A DNA stretch of 64,000 nucleotides from Diphasiastrum complanatum. Lineage: Eukaryota; Streptophyta; Lycopodiopsida; Lycopodiales; Lycopodiaceae. Below the pieces are notes generated by a model. That model saw only the letters and a list, made by a program, of their open reading frames with translations. It did no database searches and was not told where the DNA came from. Below are positions 21,910 through 33,539 of this stretch, one piece after another; position 1 is the stretch's first letter, and the number at the start of each line of letters is the position of its first letter. The stretch covers positions 56,964,205 through 57,028,204 of the forward strand of contig CM055103.1 of the NCBI GenBank assembly GCA_029204225.1, written 5' to 3'. The translations under genes were made by a program, and so were the position numbers.

Positions 21910-23387
21910 CTCCTCAAATCTAACCTTGGAAACAACAATATCAGTCACTCCAATTGAAGATCTAAGCTTGACAAATGAATCTTTAGGTAAAGATTTAGTA
22001 AACAAATCAGCCAAGCAACTTGATGATGACACATGTTGGAGTTTGGTCTCTTTGGCTTGCACTTTATCCCTCACGAAATGATGAGCAATCTTGATGTGTT
22101 TGCTCCTTGCATGTAATGTAGGATTAGTTGCAAGTGATTGGGCTGATTGGTTGTCACAATAGATGATAGGGATCTCCTCCTCCATGACATGAAGCTCCAC
22201 CAATAGCCTTTTGAGCCACAAGACCCCCTTGGATGTTGATGTCAAGGCCTTGTATTCGGATTCTATGGAAGATAAGGAGATGGTATCTTGCTTTTTGGAA
22301 AGCCATGGTACTACTCCATCGCATAGAAAAGTGGCAAAGGCACTTGTTGATCTTCTATCCACTTTGTCACCTACAAAATCTGAGTCACTATAGGCTCTTA
22401 AGCCAAGATTAGTCCCTCTATACAAAATGCCAAAATTCTTAGTAGATGAGATGTACCTAAGAACTCTTTTGGCCATCTTCCAATGTGAAACTAGAGGACT
22501 TTTCATGAATTGGCTTAACTTTCCAACACTATAACTAAGATCCAGTCTAGTTATAGTTAAATAAATCAAGGAGCCAATAAGCCTTGTATATAATGTGATG
22601 TCCTCAAAGGATGCTTCATCACCGTCAATAGATGCTTTTACATGTTGCTCCATTGGTGTCTCAATGCCTTTACAATTCTTCATTCCAAATCTATCTAGGA
22701 TGGACGTAGCATATCTAGATTGACAAATAAAGCTAAAATCACATCCTCTAATAACCTCTATTCCAAGAATGAAGCTTAAAATTAGGCCGAGATCTACCAT
22801 CTTAAACTCTTTTGCTAAAGCAATTTTTACATCTCTAATTTCATCTAGAACATTACCACTCAAGATAATGTCATCTACATACAAAACAAGAATAATGATC
22901 ATGCCATCATGAAATCTTATGTACATAGGCACTCATTACAAACTTGATGGAAATGAGAAAAGAGTTTAGCCTAGAGTACCATGCTTTAGGTGCTTGCTTG
23001 AGCCCATAAAGGCTCTTTTTCAAGAAACACACCTTTCCTTCATGCTTTTCCTTGATGAAGCCCTCGGATTGCCTCATGTAGATCTCTTCCTCCAAATAAC
23101 CATTGAGAAATGCATTTGTGAAATCAAGTTGGAATAGCTCCCAATTGAAGGTTGTAGCAAGACTAATGATCAAATTGATAGTAACAAGCTTAGCCACAAG
23201 AGCAAAAGTATCATCATAATCAATGCCTTTGGCTTGTAAGAAACCTTTGGCTACAAGCCTAGCTTTATGCTTACTTATTGATCCATCTTGATTATACTTC
23301 AATCTAAATACCCACTTGCAATCAAGAGGTTTTTTCCCTTGAGGAAGATCTACAAGATCCCAAGTATGATTCTCAATGAGAGCATGT
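21871..23387 (-). pseudogene. Copia-G reverse transcriptase and RNase H
   Basis: The 5'-truncated end of a Copia polyprotein. From 23387 it reads through the RT fingers (KYNQDGSISKHKARLVAKGF), palm (FTNAFLNGYLEEEIYM) and LKQAPKAWYSRL. After a frame break at about 22930 it continues with the catalytic YVDDI and then a complete RNase H (YSDSDFVGD, SLSSIESEYKAL, IYCDNQSAQ, HARSKHIKIAHHFVRDKV). This enzyme would copy the element RNA into cDNA in virus-like particles. The palm frameshift and the missing gag, protease and integrase make it dead. Confidence 0.85.
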
Positions 23388-23637
23388 CAAGTATAATCCA
23401 GTATGTACAGTCTCTTTGTGTAGAGTGATTAAGCATCTACAACTAACCAAAGAATTACAAGAGTGGCAGATTAGCCATGACCTAGGGAGTATCTGCTGAC
23501 GTCATGCCATCAGATTAGATTATTGTACTTCTGGGTACTTGCGTGATCTTTGGTGGTACTTCTTGGAGCGTGAGTGCTGAACGAGTTTTGTTTACCTTGT
23601 CTGCCTTCTTCTTTACTGGACCGCGAAGGAATCTCGT
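23388..23637 (-). repeat. Probable LTR remnant of Copia-H
   Basis: Lies just past the end of the Copia-H RNase H on the same strand. It has a TGACGTCA palindrome (as-1/CRE-like) at about 23497. The CGAAC/CGAAAG-rich repeats lie in the adjoining 23640-23745 part. No paired LTR, so ends are unknown. Confidence 0.4.
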
Positions 23638-24165
23638 TCATGGATCTTTCGTGTTCGCAAACCATTCGTCTTCATCTTTGTTGACTTTCGTGTTCACGAA
23701 ACTCTTCGTGTTTTGTGTCTCCAGATGTTCGAGTTCGCGAACATCTTCATCAAGCAAAGGGCTGAAAGCTAGCAAGGCTTTGTAATCAAAAACATTTTGT
23801 TTTTTCAACTCCCTCTCAAAGCATGATAGCTTTACGATCCTGAGACTAGTCCTTTGTCTCTCAAAGAGTCCTTTGTCCAGGGCCTTTGTGAAGATGTCAG
23901 CAACCATGTCTTTTGTTCCTATGAAGGTGGTTTGCATCATCTTCTTTTCAATCGGATCCCTGATCAAGTGATACTTCATTGCAATGTGCTTTGTTTTGGA
24001 ATGGAACACAAGATCTTTTGTCAGGTGTATTGCAGAAGTGTTGTCCATCTGCAAGACCAGAGGCTCGTTTCTTGTTTCGTCTAATTCGTCCAGAAACTAC
24101 CTTAGCCAAATTATTTTGTTGGCCATCTTCATTGGTGCTATGTACACTGCTTCACATAATGAAAA
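23638..24165 (-). pseudogene. Copia-H RNase H C-terminal fragment
   Basis: Minus-strand Copia RNase H end: EAVYIAPMKMANKIIWLR, an in-frame stop, then LVLQMDNTSAIHLTKD, FHSKTKHIAMKYHLIRD and GTKDMVADIFTKAL. It belongs to a different Copia lineage from families A to C and G, as the spacing and wording of each motif differ. The remaining frame to 23638 runs into LTR-like DNA. Confidence 0.8.
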
Positions 24166-24758
24166 TGGCATTTTTGGTTATTACATATAGCTTGGTTTTC
24201 ATTTGGACTTGTTGATTGGTGCTGGTTTTTCCATATTACTGATCGCCTATGGTGTGGATATCTCTATGATTATGCATGTGGCTCTCTATTTGTTCCTTGA
24301 TTGTTGCTCATTGTCAGGCATGGCATATCCTGTTGGCTTGGGTTATTGCCTCCGTTCCAGCTACTATTTGTCTGGGTGATCTTTAGGTTCCCTGTCATTT
24401 CAGGTTGCTCCATATCGCTTGGTCTCCGATGTTGAGTTGTCACTTTGTTCAGGTGTTCCGAGACCATTAGGGTACCTTGAGAGAATTCCTTCTCCTCTCT
24501 TGGATAGTTTTTGGGGATGTTGCTCATATGTGCTTTGATACTCATTCCTAGCTACACGTGGATATTGCTCCGATGCTTGCTACTGATTTTGTGGAACCTG
24601 TTCCTTGTTTCAATGCATTTCTTCTATTCTTCACTTGTGCGCCTGGTGTGTACTTTGGGATTACACTTGCGGCCAGTTCCGATGGGTCATCCGATTCTCC
24701 ATCTGTTTTTGGTGTATCCTATGATGGATTGTTCTACCTTCTCGGGATTTTTGGATAC
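24166..24758. other. No gene recognised
   Basis: About 590 bp between a minus-strand Copia end and a plus-strand Gypsy end. ORFs on both strands overlap here without recognisable domains. Confidence 0.45.
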
Positions 24759-25301
24759 CTTGGTGCTCAAGAGCTTATTACCCAAGCCAGTTCTCATTTA
24801 CAACATGCTCAGCAACGTTATCAGACCTCAGTTGATCGTCACCACCACCATGTTGAGTTTCAGCTTGGAGATATGGTTTATCTACGCCCACGTTATTATG
24901 AGCCTTATCGCATTTTGGAGGTTCTTAGTCCAGTTACATATCGCTTACAGCTTCCGGCTTCCACACACGTCTGTGATGTATTCCATGTCAGTTTATTACG
25001 TGCTGCTATTAAGGATGACGCTCCTTGTGATGCTGAGTTTCCTACTACTCCAGAGTTATTTCCATTTTTACCTGCTGCTATATTACAGGTTTGTCTATAC
25101 CATAGTCGACGCTGCCGGTAGATTCAATTTTTGGTTCAGTGGGATGGCCATCCTATTGAGGAGACCACATGGGAGCCTATTGATGTCTTTTATCATACAC
25201 CATCACTTGCGGATCAGGCTCGTACTCTTGCTGCACTTGTTGATTCCTCTACATTAGATGTTGTTCAAGCTATTGATGCACCAGGGCTTGCTGCTACTTG
25301 A
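24759..25301 (+). pseudogene. Chromovirus integrase C-terminus and chromodomain
   Basis: The end of a Ty3/gypsy chromovirus polyprotein. It begins in the integrase C-terminal region (ASSHLQHAQQRYQTSVDRHH, FQLGDMVYLRP). A short internal deletion removes part of the following loop. It then has YRILEVLSPVTYRLQLP and HDVFHVSLL-like text and, after a frameshift near 25115, a chromodomain core FLVQWDGHPIEETTWEP ending in a stop at 25301. The chromodomain steers insertion toward heterochromatin in this lineage. Everything upstream is missing. Confidence 0.8.
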
Positions 25302-25790
25302 TCCAGTTTCTTTTCAGCAGTTGGGTCTTTTTCTTTTGTGCCAGGGAGAGTTATGGACTCGGCTCATTACATTCGCCACATCCATTTACATTTACTTTAC
25401 TTTATGTATAAGCAGGCCTTGGGCCCTTTTTTATTCATTAGTGACACTTAGACTATATGGTTGGACTTTGGCCTTATTATTCATTATTAGGCCATTTGGA
25501 CATATTACTGGAGAGTGGGGGCCTTCTTGGAGGGCGCACCATTTTCCCTCCCAGTTGGGCCCTAGCCACCGGAAGCTTCCTTTTAGGGCTTCCTCTTGGC
25601 TATAAGTAGGAACACTATGTCATTTTTTATTCAGCTCATGATATTGATCTCTCTTTTTAGTCTCCTTTATCTCTCTCTTTCCTGCTTTCTAGGGTTAAGT
25701 CTTGCTTATGTGCTGCTTTCATAGCTTAAATCTTGCTTATGTGATGCTTTCATAGCTTAGCTCTAGATCAGCTGTGGCTCTATTTGTAAC
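25302..25790 (+). repeat. Chromovirus 3' LTR remnant
   Basis: Follows the chromodomain stop and a purine-rich GCCAGGGAGAG tract. A TATA-like CTATAAGTAGG at about 25599 sits roughly 30 bp before a likely transcription start, as in plant Gypsy LTRs, with a CT-rich stretch after it. Ends are approximate because no second LTR is present. Confidence 0.5.
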
Positions 25791-26266
25791 TGACACAGAA
25801 ACAGTTGTGGATGAAACAAGAAGAGAGGTAGCGACAACAAAGGTCAGAGTGGGGGTTTGCACGGAAGAAGAAGTGACGTTGGTTGATTTCTGGTGTGGTT
25901 TGGGTGATGAACGGTTTGATCAAAGTTTTGGCGTGGTGATGAGAGATGGGTTGACGATCACCGGACATAATGCCAATGGTACGAGTCTGCGTTAATCTTG
26001 ACCTTGTATGTGGTACCTTGGTACAAGAAGTGGAAGCGAGTCTTTTCCTCGTCCCAAGTAGCATAAGCGTGAAGGGCGAGGCCCATGTTAATCTCAGAAT
26101 GGAAAAGCACCGGGTAAAACCCCATTGCCTCTAGAAGTGGGCCGGCTCTCTGCAGCCATGGTTGGATCAGAGCGTTAGAGGGTAAGGGCCAAATCTGTGT
26201 GGCCTTGGGGATTTCATGCTGGATCACCTGTTTGGTGCCAGTGTCTTTAGAGGATGAGGAGGCCAT
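25780..26266 (-). pseudogene. Gypsy-I gag-like ORF, truncated
   Basis: The ATG at 26266 starts MASSSSKDTGTKQV. The frame runs about 100 residues (QPWLQRAGPLLEAMGFYP, WDEEKTRFHFLYQG-T) and continues in a second frame to 25780. WDEE...FLYQGTTYKVKI resembles the N-terminal ORF of Athila/Tat-type plant Gypsy elements (recall, moderate confidence). It is cut off by the chromovirus LTR. A host gene is less likely because of the LTR-like DNA directly upstream. Confidence 0.5.
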
Positions 26267-26357
26267 GTTAGCAGTGATGATTAGAGGTCAAAAACGTAGG
26301 AAAAACGGTGGAAAAGATAAAAAGATGTGGAAACGACAAAAACTATGAATTACGAGT

Positions 26358-27300
26358 GTTGGATGACAAGTATTGTAGTTCAGAACGCAGATTGGTGTTC
26401 AGTATGAGCAAATGATAGCTGGTAGGAAGTTTGGTCACAAACGGAGAACTTGGTAATCTCAATGTAAATTTTGGTAGAGCTTCGCTAGCAAAGGTGACAA
26501 ATGACTCGAATTCAGCCCTTATATAGCGGAATTTAGAGTGCGTATTAGGTGATTTCCACTTTCCCTTGTTCAGTTCCACCCAAATTTTGGCAGACACCTT
26601 CTTCACAAAATTCTAAGACCTTAGGGAAGTCTGCGAGAGTTCAGAAGGTGATTTGACTCCTATGCAAACGTTTTGCGAGGGTTCAGGCTGTCTGCGAGTG
26701 CATGAAGTGATCTCTTGGATTTTCAAGATTCGACCATGTAGGCAGGCTAATTTCACTGCTTTGATTTCATTTAGGCACCTTGCGAGGGTTGCTAAGATGA
26801 TCTTGATGACTGCGAGGGTTCTAAAATTTCAGCTTTTGGAAACTCTCGCACACACTAAAAAATGGCCATTCCTCCATCAGAAACTCTCGCAGAGATTTTC
26901 ATGGATGCATCTAGGTCAGATATGGTGATTGTCCAAGTTTTAAGAGCTACCTCCCAGGAGATCTCAAAAAATCATGAAAAAAGTGCTCTTTCAGAGTGTT
27001 TTTTGACAAGATCTCGAGATTTTCTGATTTTTAACTTTTGTAAACTGGTAATCAACTTCATCCAGGCTTGATCTGACTGTTGGTAGTTCTGATGGATACT
27101 TGGTAATAGATCCATCGATCAATCTGATGATCTGCTTCCTTCTTGATCCTATCTGGATCTAGATCCTCCTTGGATTCTGATGGCTTTTTCCAATCTTGCC
27201 AGATCTGGCCGAATCTTGATGGATCTAGCTTGATTTGGCTTGATCTTCCTAGATCTAGTGGCGATGGTTTAGCTGAATAGCTTTTCGTAACGTGCCATCA
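26358..27300 (-). repeat. Gypsy-I LTR-like region
   Basis: Non-coding DNA between an integrase end (27320) and a gag-like start (26266), both on the minus strand. A strong TATA box, CTATATAAGGG on the minus strand, lies at about 26516-26526, and the far end reads CATCCAACA at 26358. It holds a cluster of TGCGAG motifs (26632-26891) and a GATC-rich stretch (27080-27260). The outer edge near 27300 is approximate. Confidence 0.5.
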
Positions 27301-27319
27301 CCAATCTGGATCTCTCTTA

Positions 27320-28030
27320 CTATGGTGGCCAGTACTTGTGCACCCGGCTACCATTGATGGGCGTATCGAATGGTGTCCCATCTAGCTTTTCTAAATTCAC
27401 GGTTCCATGATTAGGAATTTCCTTGATCCGATAAGGACCTTCGTCTGTGAATTTTAACTTTTCCTTGATCACCTTGGTTTTATACATCAGGGCCAGATCT
27501 CCAAAGCGAAGATCCTTCTTTTGTAATCTGCGACATAACATGCTTTGCGTCTTTCCTTTTCAGCTGCCAGTGCATGCACAGCTAGTAAGCGTGTTTCACA
27601 GAGTTTATGCAGAGCTTCGTGGCGTAGTTGTAGAGATTTGGACTCATTAAGACGTTGCGTGGTGGCAATCCTTAATGAAGGAACTAAAAACTCTACTGGC
27701 ATCACAACATCCTGACCACATACCAATTGGAAGGGTGTTTGATTAGTGCTTCCTTTATATGCTGTCCTGAATGCCCACAGTGTAGCATGCAACTTGTGTT
27801 CCCAATCTGATATGCTAGTTTCAACTGTTTTTGTGAGCACGCTACACAGGATCTTATTGGATGATTCTGCTTGCCCATTACCACAAGGATAATAAGGCGT
27901 ACTGGTTCTATGGATCATGAAGAATTCCTCCAACAGGACCTTGATTGTCTCATTGATGAAATGGCTTTCGCGATCGCTGACTAGCTCTACCGGGCATCCA
28001 AAGCGCACAATGATATTTTCATAAAGCATT
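27320..28030 (-). pseudogene. Gypsy-I integrase, C-terminal two-thirds
   Basis: Integrase of an Athila/Tat-type Gypsy. It opens inside the core (MLYENIIVRFGCPVELVSDR, where the second catalytic Asp lies), then YYPCGNGQAESSNK with the catalytic Glu, then the C-terminal LWAFRTAYKGSTNQTPF and VVMPVEFLVPSLR. After a frameshift near 27540 it ends with LRFGDLALMYK, KFTDEGPYRIKEI and INGSRVHKYW, the GPY/F-type module. It is similar in wording to the integrase at 59040-59684 but clearly a different family. The 5' part is lost at 28030. Confidence 0.8.
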
Positions 28031-28876
28031 AGAGGAGTTTTTGATTCTAAAAGGGCCGTATAAAAAATTGTGCCTTAGTAAGAGAATGTTAGAGAGAGAA
28101 TGATAAAATGACCGGAATTTTTTTTTGTTTTCTTAGTTTTCGGTGCTGCCCGCCGTCTAAGTTGTGTGGCTGGCTCATTTTTTGAAGTATATTGATAGTG
28201 CGCATGAAACAAAGCACATTGCCAAGGAACAAGCACACGCCACAAGCGGGAGAAAATTCCCTCTAAAATTTCATGTGTATAGGATCGAAGTTTTACATAA
28301 ATAGAACCTCTAGCCTTTTAGATTTCTCCAGTCATGTTGTCACACTAATTTGCATGTCAACTTGTCGAATACTTGTGAGTCATCCTGAGAATGACTTTGA
28401 GGAGCTTTGTAAGGAGGTTTTAACAATGTGGACTCCTTTTGCAACTTTTTATTGATACTATATGTCTTGTTCTTGTCAGGTTTATTGTTATTCTGCTCTC
28501 CCTTAGATTAATAGTTAATATTGTTGTAGATAATGTATTGATGTTTCCAGCTTCTTGGTTGAGTAAGATATTCCCTCTGTTATTAGATTAACCACTCCTT
28601 TGTGTAGGATTTAGGGTTTGGAAGACAAGGCTTAACCTTGTAGAGGTTCAAATCCTCTTCCCTTAAACTATTAAAATAAGGGAGAACTTGAGGTTGGGTC
28701 TAAATTTTTCTTTTATGTTTTTTCAAATTTGAAAATGCAAATTAAAAAGAGGTCAATTATGAAATGAAAATGCAAGCTCTTAATTTTTATAAAATCATAA
28801 TCAAGATACGAACATTCCATCATATTTTATGCAACGAGTAGATCAATTTTGCTTTTGGCCTCATCTCTATCAGAGT
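28031..28876. other. No gene recognised
   Basis: AT-rich region with no supportable gene. A stem-loop resembling a tRNA T-arm occurs near 28648-28666 but does not extend to a full tRNA. Confidence 0.45.
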
Positions 28877-29892
28877 TCAGATCAGAAAGTTATGGTAGAT
28901 CAAAGATTTATACAAGGTAAGCTTTTCAAACTCATCAAAAAAATGATAAGCTGCTTGAATACTTGATTCCAAAAAATTTAAAGAGGCAAATGGATCAATC
29001 TCACGATGTTCTCTTTGCGCCTTTTGTTTTTCTAGCAAGGACTTCAAGGGAGACAACACAACAAGCTTGATTTGAGTCGATGGACTGTTAAGCAAAAATC
29101 GAACTCCTTCAAGAGGTAGCCATGAAACTGAATTTGAAAATAGTTTGCCCCATAATAATATAATGCATGATTCTTACGTTTGATTTTAAACTGGTGCTGA
29201 AAGCTAATGTCATTAATATTAGCTACACATCACTCTATTTTGTTGGAAGCCTTAACATAATCACAAAAATCTTATGTGTGTCTGATTAATGACACGTTTG
29301 GCTTTGGCACATACGATTCTTCAACAATGCTTTGAAACACTGGTAATGAAAATGCTTTCTTGCATCTCAACCTCTTAGAAAAGCAACTAAACATTTGATC
29401 AATTTGATCGTGGGTATGTCCTACCAACAAAAATCCTATTTTTACTTTTTTGAAAAAAAGTTTCTCCACTAGCATAGACAAGTATGCCAAAACAGTTTGA
29501 TTTTTATTTTCCCTAGCAGTGTTGTTAAGCTGCAAATAAAGTATTTCTAGAAGATTTTCACCAAATTCGCAAATTATCTTATGTACAGTGGTGGTCGTCA
29601 AATTTGGATCATTTCGAACATTGGGATAATTAAAAAAGACCTTGGATTCCAAAGTGCCATTAAACACAAGTGCTCCAACGAGATGAACCTGGATAAAATC
29701 TGCCTCGTTCAAATTTTTGGGCACTCTGACAAAATGAGGCAACATTGTTTTCTTCTGATCCATGCCATCAATAACAAGTCCCAGATATTTTTGTGGACAT
29801 TCCAAACATTTCTTTCTATGCTTGGCCAACTTTTTTCTGTCAATTGTTTGTTGATCTCTGTGCAGTTGAAGAGCTTTTGTAGCATCCACTGA
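28877..29892 (-). pseudogene. Transposase-like gene fragment (DUF7869-type)
   Basis: An exon begins at 29892 after TGTATTTTCAG, a good splice acceptor, and runs to about 29272 (206 residues). Conserved-looking parts are VIDGMDQ (39-45), HLVGALVFNG (69-78), LNNTARENKN (121-130) and LLVGHTHDQIDQMF (154-167). I recall this pattern, DGMDQ, DNTARENKN and VGHTHxDxD, from a widespread repeat-associated family (DUF7869) with an acid-rich RNase H-like layout. Here the Asp of DNT is Asn. Further coding-like text in other frames continues to 28877 (HGYLLKEFDFC, then SLLEKQKAQREHREIDPF). Upstream exons are missing, with a Copia LTR close by. It is likely a broken DNA-transposon gene. Confidence 0.6.
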
Positions 29893-30059
29893 AAATACAA
29901 TGATTCACTTATTTAATAAAATAAAGATCATACCATAATAGTGTTCAAAAAGACTGGAACATAATGATGTTCAAAAAGACTGCAACATAAATTTTTTCAA
30001 AACAAAAAGTATTAAAATGAATGACAAATTTGATTAATATTTGATAAATTTTATAGTTT

Positions 30060-30903
30060 TTAGGACAATAATGATTGTACTTTACAATCATAGAGAGTTA
30101 TTGGTTGGTTAATCAATGAATATATCAAGTTCTACACATTAGATCTTGATCTAGATTCACTACACTTGGATTTAAGCAAGAGCAATGGATCAACACATCA
30201 TTTTTTAGTGAGAGCGGCCTCACACGTGCGGAGTACTGTCCACTGTACGGCCTGCACCTGAAACAACAAGTACAATGATACTAGATAACAATCATACATA
30301 AAAATCACAAGACAAATGACTAGAAACCTCACAAAAGTGTAGAGTGCAAAAGTCTCATCAATCTTCTTAGCAAAATGATGATCCTTTTATGGATCAAGTA
30401 CATCCATGAGTCTGGTACAGTCCAGCAGGCCTTCACATGTGTGAAGAGTGCCACATCACTCAGATCTATCCATTTGATCCATCCTTGATCCTTATCCAAT
30501 AGTTGACCTTCTAGAATATGACTAAAATCCAAAAAGCTAGTCTCCTAGAATATAGAAATATTCCCTACAAAATAGGATCTAAGGAAAATGGTCAACTCTT
30601 ATCTTCTAGTACTCTATACACACATGTGAACATCCACTTGCCATGTGGGAGCATTTACTCATGCACATGCAAGGAACAGCTAATTTGTAGGTGACTAGTC
30701 AACTTGACTAAAAACTAGTCATTTCATGTTCACACTAACTAGAATGATACAAAATCAATTTGGATATATACAAACATGAAAAGTACATCCTTTCACATGT
30801 GGAAACAGGCTCCACACGTGTGAAATCAGATCATCAACATATTCTAATGTTTGATCAATATTTACATGAACCAATGTCAAGTGAGAAGTGACAATTTTCA
30901 ACA
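30060..30903 (-). repeat. 3' LTR of Copia-B
   Basis: The minus strand starts TGTTGAAAATTGTCAC at 30903, right after the purine tract GAGGAGGAG and the end of pol. It carries ACACGTGTGA at 30814 and close variants at about 30221, 30423 and 30610. The outer end near 30060 is approximate since the other LTR is absent. Confidence 0.6.
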
Positions 30904-30916
30904 CTCCTCCTCACTT

Positions 30917-33075
30917 CTAACTTGGCAAATCTAGTGTACATCTATCTACAATTCCAAGAGCATATCTTAACTTAAAAAACGGATCTTTGGACAATGGTTT
31001 GGTTAAGATATCAGCAATGCATTCGGATGATGGTACATGATGTAGTTGCACTTTCTTGGATTGTACCTTCTCCCTCACAAAGTGGTGAGCTATCTCAATA
31101 TGCTTTGTTCTAGCATGGAAGATAGGATTTGAAACAATTTGTTGAGAAGCTTGATTGTCACAAAATATGTAAGGGATCTCCTCGGCCTCTAGCACATGTA
31201 GTTCCATCAAGAGTCTTCTTAGCCATAGGAGCTCTTTGGTTGTTGAAGTCAATGCCTTGTACTCGGCTTCACAAGAAGATAGTGAGATTGTATCTTGCTT
31301 TTTGGAAAGCCAAGATATCACTCCTCCACAAAGAAATGTTGCAAATGCACTAATGGACAAGTCAGATCCTTCATAAAGTATGCCAAAAAATCTAGTACTA
31401 AAAACATATCTAAGTACTCTCTTGGCACTTTTCCAATGATGAACTAAAGGAGCTTGCATACTTTGACTCAACTTGCTTACACAACAACTTAAGTCAGGTC
31501 TAGTGATGGTTAAATAGAATAGAGAGCCTATAAGCTTCCTAAAGAGGGTGATGTCCTCAAAGGATGCTTCATCACCTTCATTAGTTGCTTTCACAACATG
31601 CTCCATAGGGGTGTCAATCCCCTTACAATCTTTCATACCAAATCTTTCAAGAATGGAAGTAGCATACTTAGATTGACTTATTAAAGTACAATTGCTACTT
31701 GTAGACACCTTTATCCCAAGTATAAACATTAGGAAGCCTAGATCTACCATCTTGAACTCACTAGATAAGTCAACTTTTACTTTGCCTATGCCATCATCAT
31801 CATTTCCTGTCATAATGATGTCATCAACATAAAGAACCAAAATGATGATCTTTCCTTCATTACATTTGAAATATAAAGAAGGTTCATAAGCACTTAGTAC
31901 AAAGCCAAGGGAATAGAGAAAATCATGCAACCTAGAGTACCAAGCTCTAGGTGCTTGCGTCAAGCCATATAGGCTCTTCCTTAAGTAGCACACCTTTTGC
32001 TCCTCACCAACCTTGATGAAGCCCTCAGGTTGCATCATGTAGATTTCCTCTTCTAAGAAGCCATTCAAAAAGGCATTTGTCACATCCATTTGAACAAAGT
32101 AGCAATGCAAATGATTAATCTAATAGTTACAAGCTTAGCAAATGTTTCTTCATAATCCAATCCTTTTATTTGAAGAAATCCCTTAGCAACAAGCCTAGCT
32201 TTGTACTTACTAATAGATCCATTTTGATTATACTTCATTCTATAAATCCACTTACATGCAAGTGGTTTCTTTCCTCTTGGAAGATTTACAAGATTCCAAG
32301 TATGATTCTCTTCTAATGCATCATACTCTACTTGCATTGCATCTCTCCAGACTTTAGATTTATATGCTTCTTCAAAAGATGATGGTTCTTCAAGCAATAT
32401 AGCTAAAAAAGAATAAGAGGTAGAAGATGTAGAGCCTTCCTTTTGTTTTTCCCTTGTCCACATAGGTAAGCCTTGAGGGCTCGGCCTTGCTCCTTGATGA
32501 TCTTCTCGGCCCCTTTTGACTCGGATCCAAATCTCCATCCTCGGGTTTGTCATGATCCTCCTCTGGTTTGCCAAGATACTCCTCGGATTTGTCAAGATCT
32601 TCAATGCACAATGGGTTGGATCCATTTGACAAGCTCTTAGCAAATTGTGACTCATCAAAAAGTACATCCTTGCTTACCTTTACTTTCTTGGATGTAGGAT
32701 CATATATCCTATATCCCTTGCTATTTTCTCCATAGCCAACAAAGATTCCTTTGAAGGAGGTAGCATCTTCTTTCCTTCTAGTCTCCAAAGGAATGTGTAC
32801 ATGACAAGTACATCCAAAGATCTTAAAATCTTTTACATTGGGATTCTTATCAAAAAAGACTCGATAAGGTGAGATCCCATCTATATCACTACTAGGAAGT
32901 CTATTACAGAAATAATTAACACATGTTATGGCTTCTCCCCAAAATGAGATGGGAAGTGATGCATCAAGCCTCAAAGACTTTGCACACTCACATAGACTCC
33001 TATTTTTCCTCTCGGCCACCCCATTTTGTTGAGGGGTGCAGGAACAAGTGTATTGTAACTTAATACCATTGATCT
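30917..33075 (-). pseudogene. Copia-B integrase end, RT and RNase H
   Basis: Minus-strand pol from late integrase onward: TPQQNGVAERKN (with the catalytic Glu) at about 33020, the integrase C-terminus FGCTCHVHIPLETRRKED and GIFVGYGENSKGY, and an acidic connector. Then comes RT (CKWIYRMKYNQNGSISKYKA, MDVTNAFLNGFLEEEIYM, LYVDDIIMTGND) and RNase H (SLSSCEAEYKALTSTTKE, IFCDNQASQ, HARTKHIEIAHHFVREKV). Frame breaks lie near 32390 and 32095. RNase H has lost about 20 residues at about 31360, where YSDSDF with a catalytic Asp should be, so it could not degrade RNA even if translated. Gag and protease are missing. Confidence 0.85.
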
Positions 33076-33539
33076 CTCATATACAATTGGATTGCATGAA
33101 ACTACATGGCTATGACCTCAAACAATTGTCTAGATCTCAAATAGACAAGATTGGCAAGCATTTTTTTAAGCTTTTGGATCAAACAAACAATATATGGATC
33201 AAACAAGCACTAAGGAGTGTGGAGTTTTGGGTTTTTTTTAGGTTTTTGGATAAAAAAAGCAAGATATGGATCAAAATCATTAATTCGGCAGAGTTGTTGC
33301 ATGATCATATTAATGTGGCAAACGATAGTGACGATGTCGATGCACAATAGATAGATGATTAATAGATTACACCAAATATTGATGTAATGCAACTTACTAT
33401 GGTGATAACTATATAAATTTATATAGTTCATTATTATGTATTGAATGGTTGGATGCAAAAATACATTATGTACTATGGTGATGATTCTACACACTTGATC
33501 ATGATAATATTTCTATGTAGTATATTATTGCATTTTGGT
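33076..33539. other. Junction region, no gene recognised
   Basis: Between the truncated Copia-B and a Copia-C piece. It has an imperfect duplication of a phrase with TATGGATCAAA (about 33172-33205 and 33243-33277). The 104-codon ORF at 33036 starts inside Copia-B antisense and is not supported. Confidence 0.45.

Noticed and set aside
24511-25605. Long hydrophobic plus-strand ORFs (248 and 115 codons)
   Set aside because: They are out-of-frame shadows of the chromovirus integrase/chromodomain and its LTR. The Leu-rich composition is a frame artefact.
28620-28690. Possible tRNA or tRNA-derived SINE
   Set aside because: A T-arm-like hairpin (AGAGG-loop-CCTCT) and a second stem are present, but there is no matching acceptor stem, no proper D-arm and no variable loop.
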